Positions 1 through 8,222 of a stretch of DNA of 64,000 bases are shown here, in pieces. Below the pieces are notes generated by a model. The model searched no databases and had not been told where the DNA came from. It saw nothing but the letters and a program-made list of their open reading frames with translations. The stretch comes from Nevskiales bacterium. GTDB lineage: Bacteria; Pseudomonadota; Gammaproteobacteria; Steroidobacterales; GCA-2729495. Within the stretch, counting starts at the first letter, position 1, and every line of letters begins with the position of its first letter. The position numbers and the translations under genes are program-made. Location of the stretch: assembly GCA_011526045.1 (NCBI GenBank), contig WYBE01000002.1, forward strand, positions 62,001 to 126,000, read 5' to 3'.

Positions 1-183
1 GAACAGGTGCGCGATGCTGCGGACCGTGCGGCCGAGCGCGCCCGCGTTGCGCGCGAGAAAACCGCGGCAGAAGCGGATGCCACCGTACGCAAGGTCACGG
101 GCTACATCCAGGAGAACCCGCTCACCTCGGCGGCAATCGCCTTTGCTGCAGGCGCCGTCCTGAGCGCGCTGCTGCGCCGATGA
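1..183 (+). CDS. DUF883/ElaB/YqjD-family protein, C-terminal part
   Basis: Only the last 60 codons are visible; the gene begins before the window. The fragment is an Ala/Arg/Glu-rich amphipathic helix followed by YIQENPLTSAAIAFAAG and a terminal LLRR, the single C-terminal membrane helix typical of the ElaB/YqjD family. Members of that family are inner-membrane proteins that bind ribosomes through the soluble N-terminal part, which is known from Escherichia coli and not visible here. The stop codon overlaps the next start as ATGA, so the two genes are translationally coupled. The family assignment rests on a short piece but the following genes match the yqjD-yqjE-yqjK order. Confidence 0.75.
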   Translation, partial: EQVRDAADRAAERARVAREKTAAEADATVRKVTGYIQENPLTSAAIAFAAGAVLSALLRR

Positions 184-566
184 ACGCCGAAGCGGCCACC
201 GACGCCGGCCAGGAGTCGCTGTGCGCGACGGCTAGCGAGTTGCTGCGCGCAGTGCGCGACCAGGCCTGCGGCACGGCGGAGCTGGCCGTGGCCGAGCTGC
301 GGCTCGCTGCGATGACCGGAGTCACCATGCTGGCACTGGCAATCATCGCTGCGGCCCTCGCGCTCATCGGCTGGGGCCTGGTGGTCGCCGCTGCGGCCCA
401 GATCGGTGTCGCAATGGGGCTCAGCGGGCCCCAGGCCCTGCTCGGCCTCGGCGCCGTGCACGTGGTGCTGGCCTGGCTCGCGTGGCGCAGTGCGTTGCGG
501 CTCAGTCCGCGACTCACTCTGCCAGCGCTGCGCGCCGCCGTGCTCAGCGACCGGACACCCACATGA
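180..566 (+). CDS. YqjE-like (phage holin family III) membrane protein
   Basis: This 128-residue protein has a soluble N-terminal helix of about 40 residues and two hydrophobic segments (about residues 45-75 and 80-100), as in the YqjE/holin superfamily III group. The start ATG overlaps the stop of the DUF883 gene, and its own stop overlaps the next start (ATGA at 563-566). The order DUF883, YqjE, YqjK is conserved in many proteobacteria and supports the call. The family is thought to sit in the inner membrane; the biochemical role is not established. Confidence 0.75.
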   Translation: MNAEAATDAGQESLCATASELLRAVRDQACGTAELAVAELRLAAMTGVTMLALAIIAAALALIGWGLVVAAAAQIGVAMGLSGPQALLGLGAVHVVLAWLAWRSALRLSPRLTLPALRAAVLSDRTPT

Positions 567-880
567 AGCACTCGCTGCGGGCCGAGCGGCTCCGGGTCGA
601 GGAGTTGGCAAGACGCGTACGCGCCGACCGCGCCGCGGTGCAACGCCATGGCGGAATGCTGCGCGAGCGTGTTGGCGAGCGCCTCGCCACGCCTGCCGGC
701 GTACTCGCCTGCTTTGCGGCGGGCGCCCTCCTCGTGCCGCTGGCCGGGAGCCTCATACGGGGGCTCGTCAGCGCCGGAGGGCTCGGGACACTCGCGCTGC
801 GCTCGGCACAACTGTATCGCACCGTCGGCGGCAAACCCGGAGCAACACCGGATTCCGGGGCGCAACGGACACGATCCTGA
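563..880 (+). CDS. YqjK-like small membrane protein
   Basis: The 105-residue product has a charged N-terminal helix rich in Arg and Glu (residues 1-45), one hydrophobic segment near residues 47-70 and a polar tail. I chose the ATG that overlaps the YqjE-like stop codon rather than a longer reading upstream, because the coupled start matches the spacing in the rest of the operon. It is probably the YqjK-equivalent by position; sequence similarity to YqjK cannot be checked here. Its TGA stop overlaps the def start as TGATG. Confidence 0.6.
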   Translation: MKHSLRAERLRVEELARRVRADRAAVQRHGGMLRERVGERLATPAGVLACFAAGALLVPLAGSLIRGLVSAGGLGTLALRSAQLYRTVGGKPGATPDSGAQRTRS

Positions 881-1410
881 TGGCGGTCCGGGCGGTCCTG
901 AAGATGGGTGACCCGCGCCTGCTGCAGCCGTCGCAACCCGTGTCGGCGTTCGGCGCCGAACTCGACGCGCTGGTCCGTGACATGACGGACACCATGCGCT
1001 CACTCGACGGGGCGGGTCTCGCCGCGCCGCAGATCGGCGTGCCGTTACGAGTCGTGATCTTCGGTGTGGAGAACAATCCGCGCTATCCCGAGGCGGAGGA
1101 AGTGCCCTTCACGGTACTGGTGAACCCGGTACTGACCCCGCGCGATGAGGAAATGGACGACGCCTGGGAGGGCTGCCTCAGCGTACCCGGCATGCGCGGA
1201 CTCGTGCCCCGCTACCGCAACCTCGGGTATCGCGGTTTCGACCAGCGCGGCGCGCCGATCGCGCGCGAGGTCACCGGCTTCCACGCCCGCGTGGTGCAAC
1301 ACGAGTGTGACCACCTGGATGGCATCCTCTATCCGATGCGCATCCGCGATCTGCGCGCCTTCGGTTACACGGACGTGCTCTTCGCCGGCGAAGCCCCACC
1401 GGCGGAATAA
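880..1410 (+). CDS. def: peptide deformylase
   Basis: Peptide deformylase removes the formyl group from the N-terminal methionine of new proteins. All three metal-site motifs are present in the 176-residue product: GLAAPQIG (residues 46-53), EGCLSVP (97-103, Cys99 ligand) and HECDH (141-145, two His ligands and catalytic Glu142). The ATG at 880 overlaps the preceding stop (TGATG), so translation should depend on the YqjK-like gene; a longer upstream reading in the same frame has no support. No fmt gene follows, so this may be a second, non-canonical copy besides a def-fmt locus elsewhere (inference). Confidence 0.95.
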   Translation: MAVRAVLKMGDPRLLQPSQPVSAFGAELDALVRDMTDTMRSLDGAGLAAPQIGVPLRVVIFGVENNPRYPEAEEVPFTVLVNPVLTPRDEEMDDAWEGCLSVPGMRGLVPRYRNLGYRGFDQRGAPIAREVTGFHARVVQHECDHLDGILYPMRIRDLRAFGYTDVLFAGEAPPAE

Positions 1411-1455
1411 CCAGGCTCCGAATGCGGCTACGGGACGCGCAGCCCGCAGGTCGCG

Positions 1456-1827
1456 TCACTTCTTCTCAGGCGGATGAGCGCAGAAGATCTCCACCGCGAG
1501 ATCGAAGGTGCGCTGTTCCTGCGGTCGCAGTGCGCCGACGCCTACGACCTGGCGGCTGATCTCCGCGCCGCTCTCGTCGCGCACCGACAGCACCACCGAG
1601 TATTCCCAGGCTTCGCCTGAATCCGGGTGGCGGATGGTGCCGGCCACGTGCAACGGCGAGAGTGTCGTCACCGGCCGCTGCGCCGCAGTCTGCTCGAAGC
1701 GGAGGTAGCGATGACAGGCCGGACAGACGCTGGAGCTGTCGAGGATGGTCGCCCGGCAATGCGGGCACACCCGGCTCTTGCCGGCCACCGGCCGGCCGAG
1801 GATCGCCTCGCGGACACTCAGGACCAT
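1456..1827 (-). CDS. hypothetical protein with N-terminal zinc ribbon
   Basis: The 123-residue product carries two CxxC knuckles, CPHC and CPAC, about 15 residues apart near residues 21-38, which form a zinc-ribbon-like site. The remaining 80 residues look like a beta-rich domain (HVAGTIRHPDSGEAWEYSVV onward). No signal peptide or membrane helix is seen. The gene starts 16 bases after the bactofilin stop on the same strand, so the two are probably one operon. I do not recognise a named family; a role with the bactofilin scaffold is inference. Confidence 0.7.
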   Translation of the reverse strand: MVLSVREAILGRPVAGKSRVCPHCRATILDSSSVCPACHRYLRFEQTAAQRPVTTLSPLHVAGTIRHPDSGEAWEYSVVLSVRDESGAEISRQVVGVGALRPQEQRTFDLAVEIFCAHPPEKK

Positions 1828-1843
1828 GGATCGGTGTCCTGCC

Positions 1844-2329
1844 TCAGTTCACGGCGGCCGACTTGATGCCTTTTTCCTCTTCCCAGCCGCATTCGACCTG
1901 GCCGCGCATGCGCGAGCCGGCCGCGACCGTCATCACGCCGGCCTTCACGTCACCGGCAACCAGCCCTGACTCGAGCAGTTCCACCCGCGTGGCGCCGGTA
2001 ATGTTCCCGTGCAACTCGCCACCGATGACCACGGTCTTGGCAAACACCTGCCCGGTCAGGTGCGCACCCTGCTCGATGGTCAGGTTGCCGTCCACGTGAA
2101 CGTCACCCTTGAAGCGGCCCGCGAGGCGCACGTGCCCCGACCCCTCGATCTTGCCCTCGATGGTCAGGTCGTCGGCGATCACGGATTCCTTGGGCTCGGC
2201 GCGCTCCTTGCGGCGTGCCGACTCGGCATTTAACGAAATGGGGGCGGTCCGCTCGGCCTCGCGCGGCGGTGCGGCCGCCGGCGACGGTGCGGAACCCGCA
2301 CTGGGACCCGGTTCTTTCCACAGAGCCAT
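1844..2329 (-). CDS. bactofilin (polymer-forming cytoskeletal protein)
   Basis: Residues about 55-145 form the right-handed beta-helix of bactofilins, visible as short repeats such as IEGKIEGSGHVRLAGRFKG and GELHGNITGATRVEL with hydrophobic residues at regular spacing. The N-terminal 50 residues are Pro/Ala-rich and disordered, as usual. I chose the ATG giving MALWKEPG because a strong GGAGGA lies nine bases upstream; the frame remains open further upstream without support. Bactofilins self-assemble without nucleotide and organise cell-wall or polar structures. It leads an operon with the zinc-ribbon gene. Confidence 0.9.
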   Translation of the reverse strand: MALWKEPGPSAGSAPSPAAAPPREAERTAPISLNAESARRKERAEPKESVIADDLTIEGKIEGSGHVRLAGRFKGDVHVDGNLTIEQGAHLTGQVFAKTVVIGGELHGNITGATRVELLESGLVAGDVKAGVMTVAAGSRMRGQVECGWEEEKGIKSAAVN

Positions 2330-2605
2330 GGCTGGTGTCCTCCACTTTCTTGCTTTTGTGTGGAAACCCCTGTTTACACTCTGGATGCACCCCAGGTCAA
2401 ACACCGCGTGCGGGCCCGCGCGGCGTACCACCCGGACCACGGCGACGCCGCGCGATTCTCGCGCCATGGCGGGCGGCGGTCATGGGCTGGCGGAGACTGC
2501 GGCGACCCCGCCCGCCGGACGCTCGCTGCCCCGCGCACAGCCATCCGCTCATCGCGGCAGGTTGCGCCGGCGGCACGCTGCCGGGCGGCACCGACGCGCC
2601 TGGCT

Positions 2606-3370
2606 TCAATCATCGATCCAGTTGATTTCCGCCGCCGTCGCCGTGCCGACCACGACAGACCCGAGATCGGGCGGCATCTCGGCTTCGGTCGGCGTCAGGG
2701 CACGACGCACCGCCATGACCTCGGCGAAGCGCTGCGGGTAACGCGGCTCGGCATCGGGCTCGCCGTAGCCCGACGGGAACAGCGGCAACCGCGTGGCCGG
2801 ATCGTACTTGTCGCTCGCGCCGAGGGCATGCAGCGCCTCGTGGGTGATGACGATGTTGTTCTGTGGTGCCATGCGCGGCGTGGCATACGCATACACGACG
2901 CCGAGCAATCCCTCCTGCAGCCCGTGCGAGTCAGGCACCGGCCCGCTCCGGTCCGGATCATGGAACAGCACGAACACGCGTATGTCGGCGAGCGTGTCAC
3001 CGGCCATGCGCCAGGTGTAGTAACGCAACCGCAGGCTCCACCACAGGCGATCGACGGGGCCGGCACCCGGCGCGAGCTGCGGCGGGCGCTCCCCGACCGG
3101 CGGATGCAGATCCACACGCACCGGCCGCTCGAGCGCGACACCGAACGTGCGCGCCTCGCGCGCGAAGAACGCCTCGATATCCGCAAAGTCTGCCGTACCA
3201 AGGCTTGCCATGTAATCGGCTGCTGCCGCACTGTCATCGCCGTTCACGGGGAACAGCCCGATCCACAGGGAATCTGACCAGCGCGTGGTGCGGAACCGGT
3301 CACCCCAGCTGAGACCAGCGACGATGACGAGGATCACCGAGAGGATCGTGATACGGACAGCGCGCCACAT
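2606..3370 (-). CDS. putative membrane-anchored HExxH metalloprotease-like protein
   Basis: The 254-residue product has an N-terminal hydrophobic segment (residues 5-22) that could be a signal anchor, placing the rest in the periplasm. Residues 177-189 read HEALHALGASDKY, an HExxH zinc motif extended as HExxHxxGxxD, a pattern seen in metzincin-like zincins where the third ligand is Asp or His. The segment before it (VITHEALHALG) fits a zinc-binding active-site helix. It lies 34 bases downstream of namZ on the same strand, so cell-wall or envelope processing is plausible. I do not recognise the family; proteolytic activity is inferred only from the motif. Confidence 0.7.
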   Translation of the reverse strand: MWRAVRITILSVILVIVAGLSWGDRFRTTRWSDSLWIGLFPVNGDDSAAAADYMASLGTADFADIEAFFAREARTFGVALERPVRVDLHPPVGERPPQLAPGAGPVDRLWWSLRLRYYTWRMAGDTLADIRVFVLFHDPDRSGPVPDSHGLQEGLLGVVYAYATPRMAPQNNIVITHEALHALGASDKYDPATRLPLFPSGYGEPDAEPRYPQRFAEVMAVRRALTPTEAEMPPDLGSVVVGTATAAEINWIDD

Positions 3371-3404
3371 CGCCTGCTCGCTCGTGGACAGCCATGCAGC
3401 CGGT

Positions 3405-4607
3405 TCAGTAGAGCGTCACGCCCCGGCGCGCATCGGCCCAGGCGCTCTCGTCACGCGCCGCGAGCGCGTCGAGATCGCCCGGCACCGCCTGCGGATCATC
3501 CACCCACTGGCGCAACAGCTCACTGCCGTTGATAACATCGATCGCCAGTCGGTCTCGCTCGTACTCGTAGGGGAAGTCACGCCACAGCGGGTAGTCCGGC
3601 TGCAGTTGGCGCAGCGCCTTGAATGCGAGCGCCATCAGGCGCCAGGGACGGAACGAAGCATGGTCGTAGCAGTGCTCGTCCACATGGATCTGCACGCCGG
3701 CACACAGCTCACCCGCGTGCTTGTGAAACGTCGGGTCGAACCAGCACGGGCGCAGCCGGCAGCCGGAAAGCCAGTGCGGTGCAAGTGCATGCATCGTCGC
3801 GAGCAACGCACGCGCATCGAGCCCCGGGGCGCCGAACAGTTCCAGCGGCCGCGTCGTGCCCCGGCCCTCGGACAGCGTCGTGCCTTCGAGCAGCACGGTG
3901 CCCGCGTAACAGCGGGCCATGGAGAGATTCGGCGCGTTGGGACTCGGGTTCACCCAGCTGCGCTCACGCAGCGGCCAGCCGTAACCGGGCGCCTCCTCCG
4001 GCTGCCATGCATCCATCGCGATCACGCGATAGTCGATATCGAGACGCAACGTTTCCTTGAACCATTGCCCCAGTTCGCCCAGGGTCAGCCCGTGGCGCAT
4101 CGGCAGCGGCCCGGCGCCGACGAAGCTCTCCCAGCCCGCGCGAAGCGCGAGGCCCTCGACCGGCCGCCCGACCGGGTTGGGGCGATCGAGCACCCAGACC
4201 GCACCGCCCGTCCCGGCCAACGCCTCCATGACGTAACGCAGGGTGGTAATAAACGTGTAGATGCGGCAGCCGAGGTCCTGCAGGTCCACCAGCAGCACGT
4301 CGAAGGTATCGAGCATCGGCCGGGTCGGCCTGCGCACCTCGCCGTACAGGCTGAACACCGGGATGCGGTGCACCGGGTCGGTGAAATCCGGCGATTCGAT
4401 CATGTTGTCCTGCTTGTCCCCACGCAGGCCGTGTTGCGGGCCGAACGCGCTTGCCATGGCGATGTCGCCGGTGGCCGCGAGCGCATCGAGCGCATGATCG
4501 AGGTCACGGGTCACCGACGCCGGATGCGCCAGCAGCGCCACCCGGCGGCCCGCCAGTTCCCGGCGCAGCGACGGTTCCGCGAGGAGACGGTCGATCCCGA
4601 ATTTCAT
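3405..4607 (-). CDS. namZ: DUF1343 exo-beta-N-acetylmuramidase NamZ-like
   Basis: The 400-residue protein matches the DUF1343 family throughout: LLAHPASVTRDLDHALD near the N-terminus, FGPQHGLRGDKQDNM, LVDLQDLGCRIYTF, WVLDRPNPVGRPVEG and SPNAPNLSMARCYAGTVLLE. Characterised members (NamZ) cleave N-acetylmuramic acid from non-reducing ends of peptidoglycan fragments, for cell-wall recycling. No signal peptide is seen, so it is probably cytoplasmic here. The ATG at 4607 overlaps the stop of the DOMON-like gene (ATGA). A longer upstream reading exists but overlaps that gene and was rejected. Confidence 0.9.
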   Translation of the reverse strand: MKFGIDRLLAEPSLRRELAGRRVALLAHPASVTRDLDHALDALAATGDIAMASAFGPQHGLRGDKQDNMIESPDFTDPVHRIPVFSLYGEVRRPTRPMLDTFDVLLVDLQDLGCRIYTFITTLRYVMEALAGTGGAVWVLDRPNPVGRPVEGLALRAGWESFVGAGPLPMRHGLTLGELGQWFKETLRLDIDYRVIAMDAWQPEEAPGYGWPLRERSWVNPSPNAPNLSMARCYAGTVLLEGTTLSEGRGTTRPLELFGAPGLDARALLATMHALAPHWLSGCRLRPCWFDPTFHKHAGELCAGVQIHVDEHCYDHASFRPWRLMALAFKALRQLQPDYPLWRDFPYEYERDRLAIDVINGSELLRQWVDDPQAVPGDLDALAARDESAWADARRGVTLY

Positions 4608-5167
4608 CGGCGTGTGGCGCGCCCTGCAGCGACCGGCGGCAGCTCGACGGTGAAGCCCTGCGGATGATGAAAGTCCGGCGCCGCCACGGGGTGGTGGAGC
4701 GCCCAATACGACAGCACGCCGGTGCGCTCCTCGATCACCGCCGCCAGGCCGACACGCCAGGGCAGAACCGCGGCCCGGTCGATGTACGCGCCGGGACGCA
4801 GGTCCAGGTCGAGTTGCAGGAAGCCTGCGCCACGCTCCCAGCGGGCGCCAGCCACGGCATCGGCCGCGAGCGGCCGCATCCCGGCGCGATAGCCGCTGAA
4901 GCCATAGGCCGCCCACTCACCCGAGGGGGAAAAATTGAACTCGCAATAGGACGCCGCATCGCCCCCGGCAACGAACGCCTCGAAGCAGGTGTGTTGCCAC
5001 AGGCCGTCCTTGCGTGCGGCTTCTGCGCGCGCCGGCAGCTGCAGCTGCATGACATCCCCCTCCAGCCGAATGACGATACGCAACGACCCGTCCGCATCCC
5101 GCCTCGCCCGTCCGTCGAACGCCAGCGCCACCCGGCATTCCCGGCCGGGATGAAGTTGCAATCGCAT
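4604..5167 (-). CDS. DOMON-like domain protein
   Basis: The 187-residue product starts MRLQLHPG and contains the blocks LWQHTCFEAFVAG, YCEFNFSPSGEWAAYGF and SYWALHHPVAAPDFHHP, which I recognise from small DOMON-like proteins encoded next to cell-wall genes. The fold is a beta-sandwich that in other families binds haem or sugars; ligand and function are unknown for this subgroup. The stop overlaps the start of namZ by four bases, so the pair is translationally coupled and a shared role with muropeptide or sugar handling is likely (inference). Confidence 0.8.
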   Translation of the reverse strand: MRLQLHPGRECRVALAFDGRARRDADGSLRIVIRLEGDVMQLQLPARAEAARKDGLWQHTCFEAFVAGGDAASYCEFNFSPSGEWAAYGFSGYRAGMRPLAADAVAGARWERGAGFLQLDLDLRPGAYIDRAAVLPWRVGLAAVIEERTGVLSYWALHHPVAAPDFHHPQGFTVELPPVAAGRATRR

Positions 5168-5248
5168 GCGGCCAGTCTAGCAGGGCACGCCGAACGAACG
5201 GCTGCCCGGCACCCCGGTGGCGCTGCACCGACTTGCCGGCCGCCGGGC

Positions 5249-5833
5249 TCAGGCGGCTGACGGCGGCATCTTCACCTGTGTCGCGACGAAACCCTTGAGG
5301 TTGCCCATGCGGCTGACCCAGGCGGCGACGTTCGGGCACGCGGAATAGTCGAGCTGGCGGCCGAGCTTGGTCATCAGGTAGGCGGACAATGCAAAGTCGG
5401 CGACCGTGAGGCTGCCCAGGATGTATTCGCGCCCTTTCAGCTGCTGCTCGAGGATCGCGAGCATCGGGGCCACCGCGCTCAGGTCCTTCTCGTCGGCGGC
5501 CTTGAGCGCACCCATCGCAGGCATCAGGTGGCAGCTCTGCCAGTGCAGCCAGCGGTCGACGTCGGCGCGGCCACGCGCATCGGTCGGCAGCGCCTTGGTC
5601 TGCGGAAACCTGGTAGCCAGGTAGGTCAGGATCGCGTTCGACTCCCACAGCTTGAAATCCCCGTCCACCAGCGCCGGCACCTTGCCCATCGGGTTGATGG
5701 CGAGGTACTCGGGGCTGTGGGTTTCCTTGTCCTTGAAACTGACGTGGTGGATTTCGACGTCGAGGTCGAAGTGTTTGACGAAGGCCTCGACCTTGCGGTT
5801 GTTCGGCGTGACGGTGAAGGTATACAGGCGCAT
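5249..5833 (-). CDS. glutathione S-transferase family protein
   Basis: A complete two-domain GST of 194 residues. The N-terminal thioredoxin-like domain (1-78) has TVTPNNRKVEAF at the active-site helix, the cis-proline in MGKVPALVDG and the glutathione-binding WESNAIL. The all-helical C-terminal domain spans about 88-190, with LTVADFALSAYL as the N-capping/hydrophobic staple region. Such enzymes conjugate or reduce substrates with glutathione in the cytoplasm; substrate cannot be read from sequence. It is monocistronic, well separated from both neighbours. Confidence 0.92.
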   Translation of the reverse strand: MRLYTFTVTPNNRKVEAFVKHFDLDVEIHHVSFKDKETHSPEYLAINPMGKVPALVDGDFKLWESNAILTYLATRFPQTKALPTDARGRADVDRWLHWQSCHLMPAMGALKAADEKDLSAVAPMLAILEQQLKGREYILGSLTVADFALSAYLMTKLGRQLDYSACPNVAAWVSRMGNLKGFVATQVKMPPSAA

Positions 5834-6064
5834 CTGGGTCTCCCTCCGTAGTCCTGTCGCTGCATGGCTTCTTGCAACTGATTATCAGCCGGCGGCGCAT
5901 CGGAAACCACCGCGGCAGTTCGCCTCACCGTCGGCCGGCGAGGGACATCGCCGGGTCACGGCAACGTCAGGCGTTCTGATTCCCGCTCGGGGACGCTGTG
6001 AGTGCACGCCGGGTGCGCCTGCCCAGCGCAGGTTTCACTGCCGCATGGTGCAGACTGCCTGGCA

Positions 6065-6080
6065 GCCGGCCCTGGCCGGC
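6065..6080 (-). terminator. candidate hairpin downstream of the HPF-like gene
   Basis: A six-base stem (GCCGGC on both sides of CCTG) lies 20 bases past the stop of the HPF-like gene. It is GC-only and lacks a following T tract, so it may be a weak or Rho-assisted end or just chance in GC-rich DNA. Confidence 0.25.
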
Positions 6081-6099
6081 AAGTCGCTTCCCGGCGCGC

Positions 6100-6483
6100 T
6101 CAGGTCTGCTGCCGCTTGGCCGCACGCACGGTGCGGTGCGAGTGCCCTTCCGAACGACGGCCGCTCTGGCTCATACGCGCGCCACGTCGCAGGCGCTTCT
6201 CGATCCTGACCAGCGCATCCGCAAAGGAGGCGCGTGCGGTACGCCCCTTGCCGGCCGAGGCCAGCGGGCGCTGGCGCGCCGGAAGTTTCACGGCCACGCG
6301 GGTTTCGTACACCATCGCACGTCCGTCCGGCGCGCGGTTGGCAATGCGGATGTACACATCCACGGACCACGCGCGGCCATCGGCCTGCTCGCGGCGAAGA
6401 ACCAATCCCAGCTTTTCGGTGACATGCCGATCGAGTGCCGCCGACTTCCTGAAGCCGACCTGGTGAACGATGATGCTTGCCAT
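6100..6483 (-). CDS. HPF/RaiA-like ribosome-associated protein (probable)
   Basis: The 127-residue product has the opening of the HPF/RaiA (sigma-54 modulation) fold: IIVHQVGFRKSAALDRHVTEK, the first strand and helix, followed by a strand WSVDVYIRI and a helix ASFADALVRIEKRLRR. In characterised proteins this domain binds the small-subunit decoding centre and causes ribosome hibernation. The C-terminal 30 residues are basic and replace the long-HPF dimerisation domain. Similarity is moderate, with an insertion around residues 60-90, so the family call is tentative. Confidence 0.65.
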   Translation of the reverse strand: MASIIVHQVGFRKSAALDRHVTEKLGLVLRREQADGRAWSVDVYIRIANRAPDGRAMVYETRVAVKLPARQRPLASAGKGRTARASFADALVRIEKRLRRGARMSQSGRRSEGHSHRTVRAAKRQQT

Positions 6484-6648
6484 CAGCCTGACCTGCCTCG
6501 CATGTGAAATTCGTTACGGCCCGGCTGCACGAATCTCGTTCGGCGCGCATCGGGCGTCGCTGCCGGCAGCCGGACCGCGGGCGGTACCGCGGCTTTCTGC
6601 TGCCTGCAGTCCCATGGTATCAGGCCGCGCGCCCGGCACATCGTCGCC

Positions 6649-7842
6649 TCAGGACGCGGAAACAGGCGGCGACGGCGTACGAATATGGACATCGCGCTGC
6701 GGGAACGGCATGACGATGTTCTCGCGCGCGAACACCTTGTAGATCTGGCAGTTCAGTTCGTGCAAGGCCAGGCCGCGCAGCTCCGGCTGGGCGATCCACA
6801 CCAGCAACTCGAAATTCAGGCTCGAATCACCGAAGCCCCGCAGCCTGACACGCGGCTCCGGGTCGTTGCAGACGCTGGGATGATCGATGCACACCTGGAG
6901 GAGCAGCGCGATCACCTGGTCGACATCGGAGCCGCGGACGACGCTGACCGGCACACGCAGTCGATACTGGAGGTTCGGACCACCCGACTCGTTGATGATC
7001 TTCGCCCGGCCCATGATGCCGTTCGGAATGCTGATCTCCTCGTCATCACGCGTCTGCAGACGTGTGCTGCGCAGGCCAATACGCGTCACTTTGCCGCGCT
7101 CCCCGGAGTCGAGCACGATGTAGTCACCGATGCGGTACGGCTGGTCGACGAGGATGGCCACGCCAGCGAAGAGGTTGCCGAGCGTGTCCTGGGCGGCGAA
7201 GGACAGAGCAAGGCCGATGATGCCCGCTGACGCCACCAGGCCGGTGACGTTCACGTTCCAGGCCAGCAGAATGGCGTACATGGCCGCCAGGGCCAGCACG
7301 ACCCGCAGCGTGTTGTTGAGCAGCGACGCCGTGGTCGGTTGCGCCCAGGGCGGCGGGTTCGCGCCACGGCTGAGACCCTCGATGATCAGCCGCCCGCCGC
7401 CGACGCCGGCGCTGATCCAGATCAGGATCAGCAGGCTTTGCACGACCGACGACGTCACCGTCGCCAGCCGCGGCGGCAGCTCGAGAACCTGCATCGCCAC
7501 CAGCAGTCCAACCAGTGCCACGGTGCGGAACACCGCACGGTGAATGACGTGCGCGACCTGCCCGCCGCTCGTCCCGCGCCAGCGCGCGAGCAGCCGGTCG
7601 AGCGTCGCACCGCCCAACCACTCGATCAGCTTCGCGAGCAACAGGAACCCGACGACGATGACGAAGGCCTGCAGGTACAGATTGGGGCCGACGCGGCCGA
7701 CCCATTCGAGCAGCGTGTTGAGCCAGCCGTTGTTCACCTGTTCGCCCTTCTCCGCTTGCGGCGCGTTCTCCACCGCGGTGCCGCGCCCGATACAGAATGA
7801 CACAAAGCGCCGGCCAAGGTGCCTGCGGACGAGCGCGCGCAT
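6649..7842 (-). CDS. small-conductance mechanosensitive channel (MscS family)
   Basis: The 397-residue protein has an N-terminal helix near 55-80, further membrane helices to about residue 225, and the MscS core: the pore helix SAGIIGLALSFAAQDTLGNL, the beta domain VDQPYRIGDYIVLDSGERGKV and TRDDEEISIPNGIM, then an alpha/beta C-terminal domain. MscS channels open on membrane tension to release solutes during hypo-osmotic shock. The first 35 residues are poorly conserved and the SD before ATG is only two bases away; a GTG giving VNNGWLNTLL (7737) with AGGGCG upstream is an alternative start. Confidence 0.92.
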   Translation of the reverse strand: MRALVRRHLGRRFVSFCIGRGTAVENAPQAEKGEQVNNGWLNTLLEWVGRVGPNLYLQAFVIVVGFLLLAKLIEWLGGATLDRLLARWRGTSGGQVAHVIHRAVFRTVALVGLLVAMQVLELPPRLATVTSSVVQSLLILIWISAGVGGGRLIIEGLSRGANPPPWAQPTTASLLNNTLRVVLALAAMYAILLAWNVNVTGLVASAGIIGLALSFAAQDTLGNLFAGVAILVDQPYRIGDYIVLDSGERGKVTRIGLRSTRLQTRDDEEISIPNGIMGRAKIINESGGPNLQYRLRVPVSVVRGSDVDQVIALLLQVCIDHPSVCNDPEPRVRLRGFGDSSLNFELLVWIAQPELRGLALHELNCQIYKVFARENIVMPFPQRDVHIRTPSPPVSAS

Positions 7843-8222
7843 GTCCTCTCAGGCGGGCCGCTGCCGCCGTGATCGCCGGGCGTTCACGACCGAGGCACGG
7901 CGGGAGGCCACCACCCGCACCGAACGCTGCGTCATGCGCCAGACGATCTTCGTCCCTGGCGAGAAAGCTGTCACCCCGGCATTGTCCGGGCCTCGCATCA
8001 CACCAGTGGGAAGCCGTGCTGAATCACGGCAGCGCGCCCCCGCGCCGGACCGGGCATCACCATGGCGCAGGCTCGAGGCAGCCGGGCCGGCCCTGACCCA
8101 CGGCCGCACGCTTCCTGCGCCGCAAAAAGCCGCACTCCTGAAGCGCGTTTCGCCTGCAGCCATCCGCCGTAGAATCCCCGGAGCACCGTGGCCGACGCCA
8201 TAGCCATTGCGGAGGACGTCCC
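7843..8222. other. non-coding gap between mscS-like and CFA-synthase-like genes
   Basis: No reading frame here has convincing protein features. Two small inverted repeats are visible: CCCGG/CCGGG around a six-base loop at 7975-7990, and GCCGTG/CACGGC around CTGAAT at 8013-8030. They could be a REP-like pair or promoter structures. A strong ribosome-binding site (GGAGGA) for the downstream gene ends the gap. Confidence 0.5.

Noticed and set aside
406-879. Upstream extension of the deformylase frame
   Set aside because: It runs across the YqjE- and YqjK-like genes and is Arg-rich; def starts with conserved sequence at 880.
3285-4667. Plus-strand frame of 460 codons opposite namZ
   Set aside because: Low-complexity His/Arg-rich translation without motifs; namZ explains the sequence.
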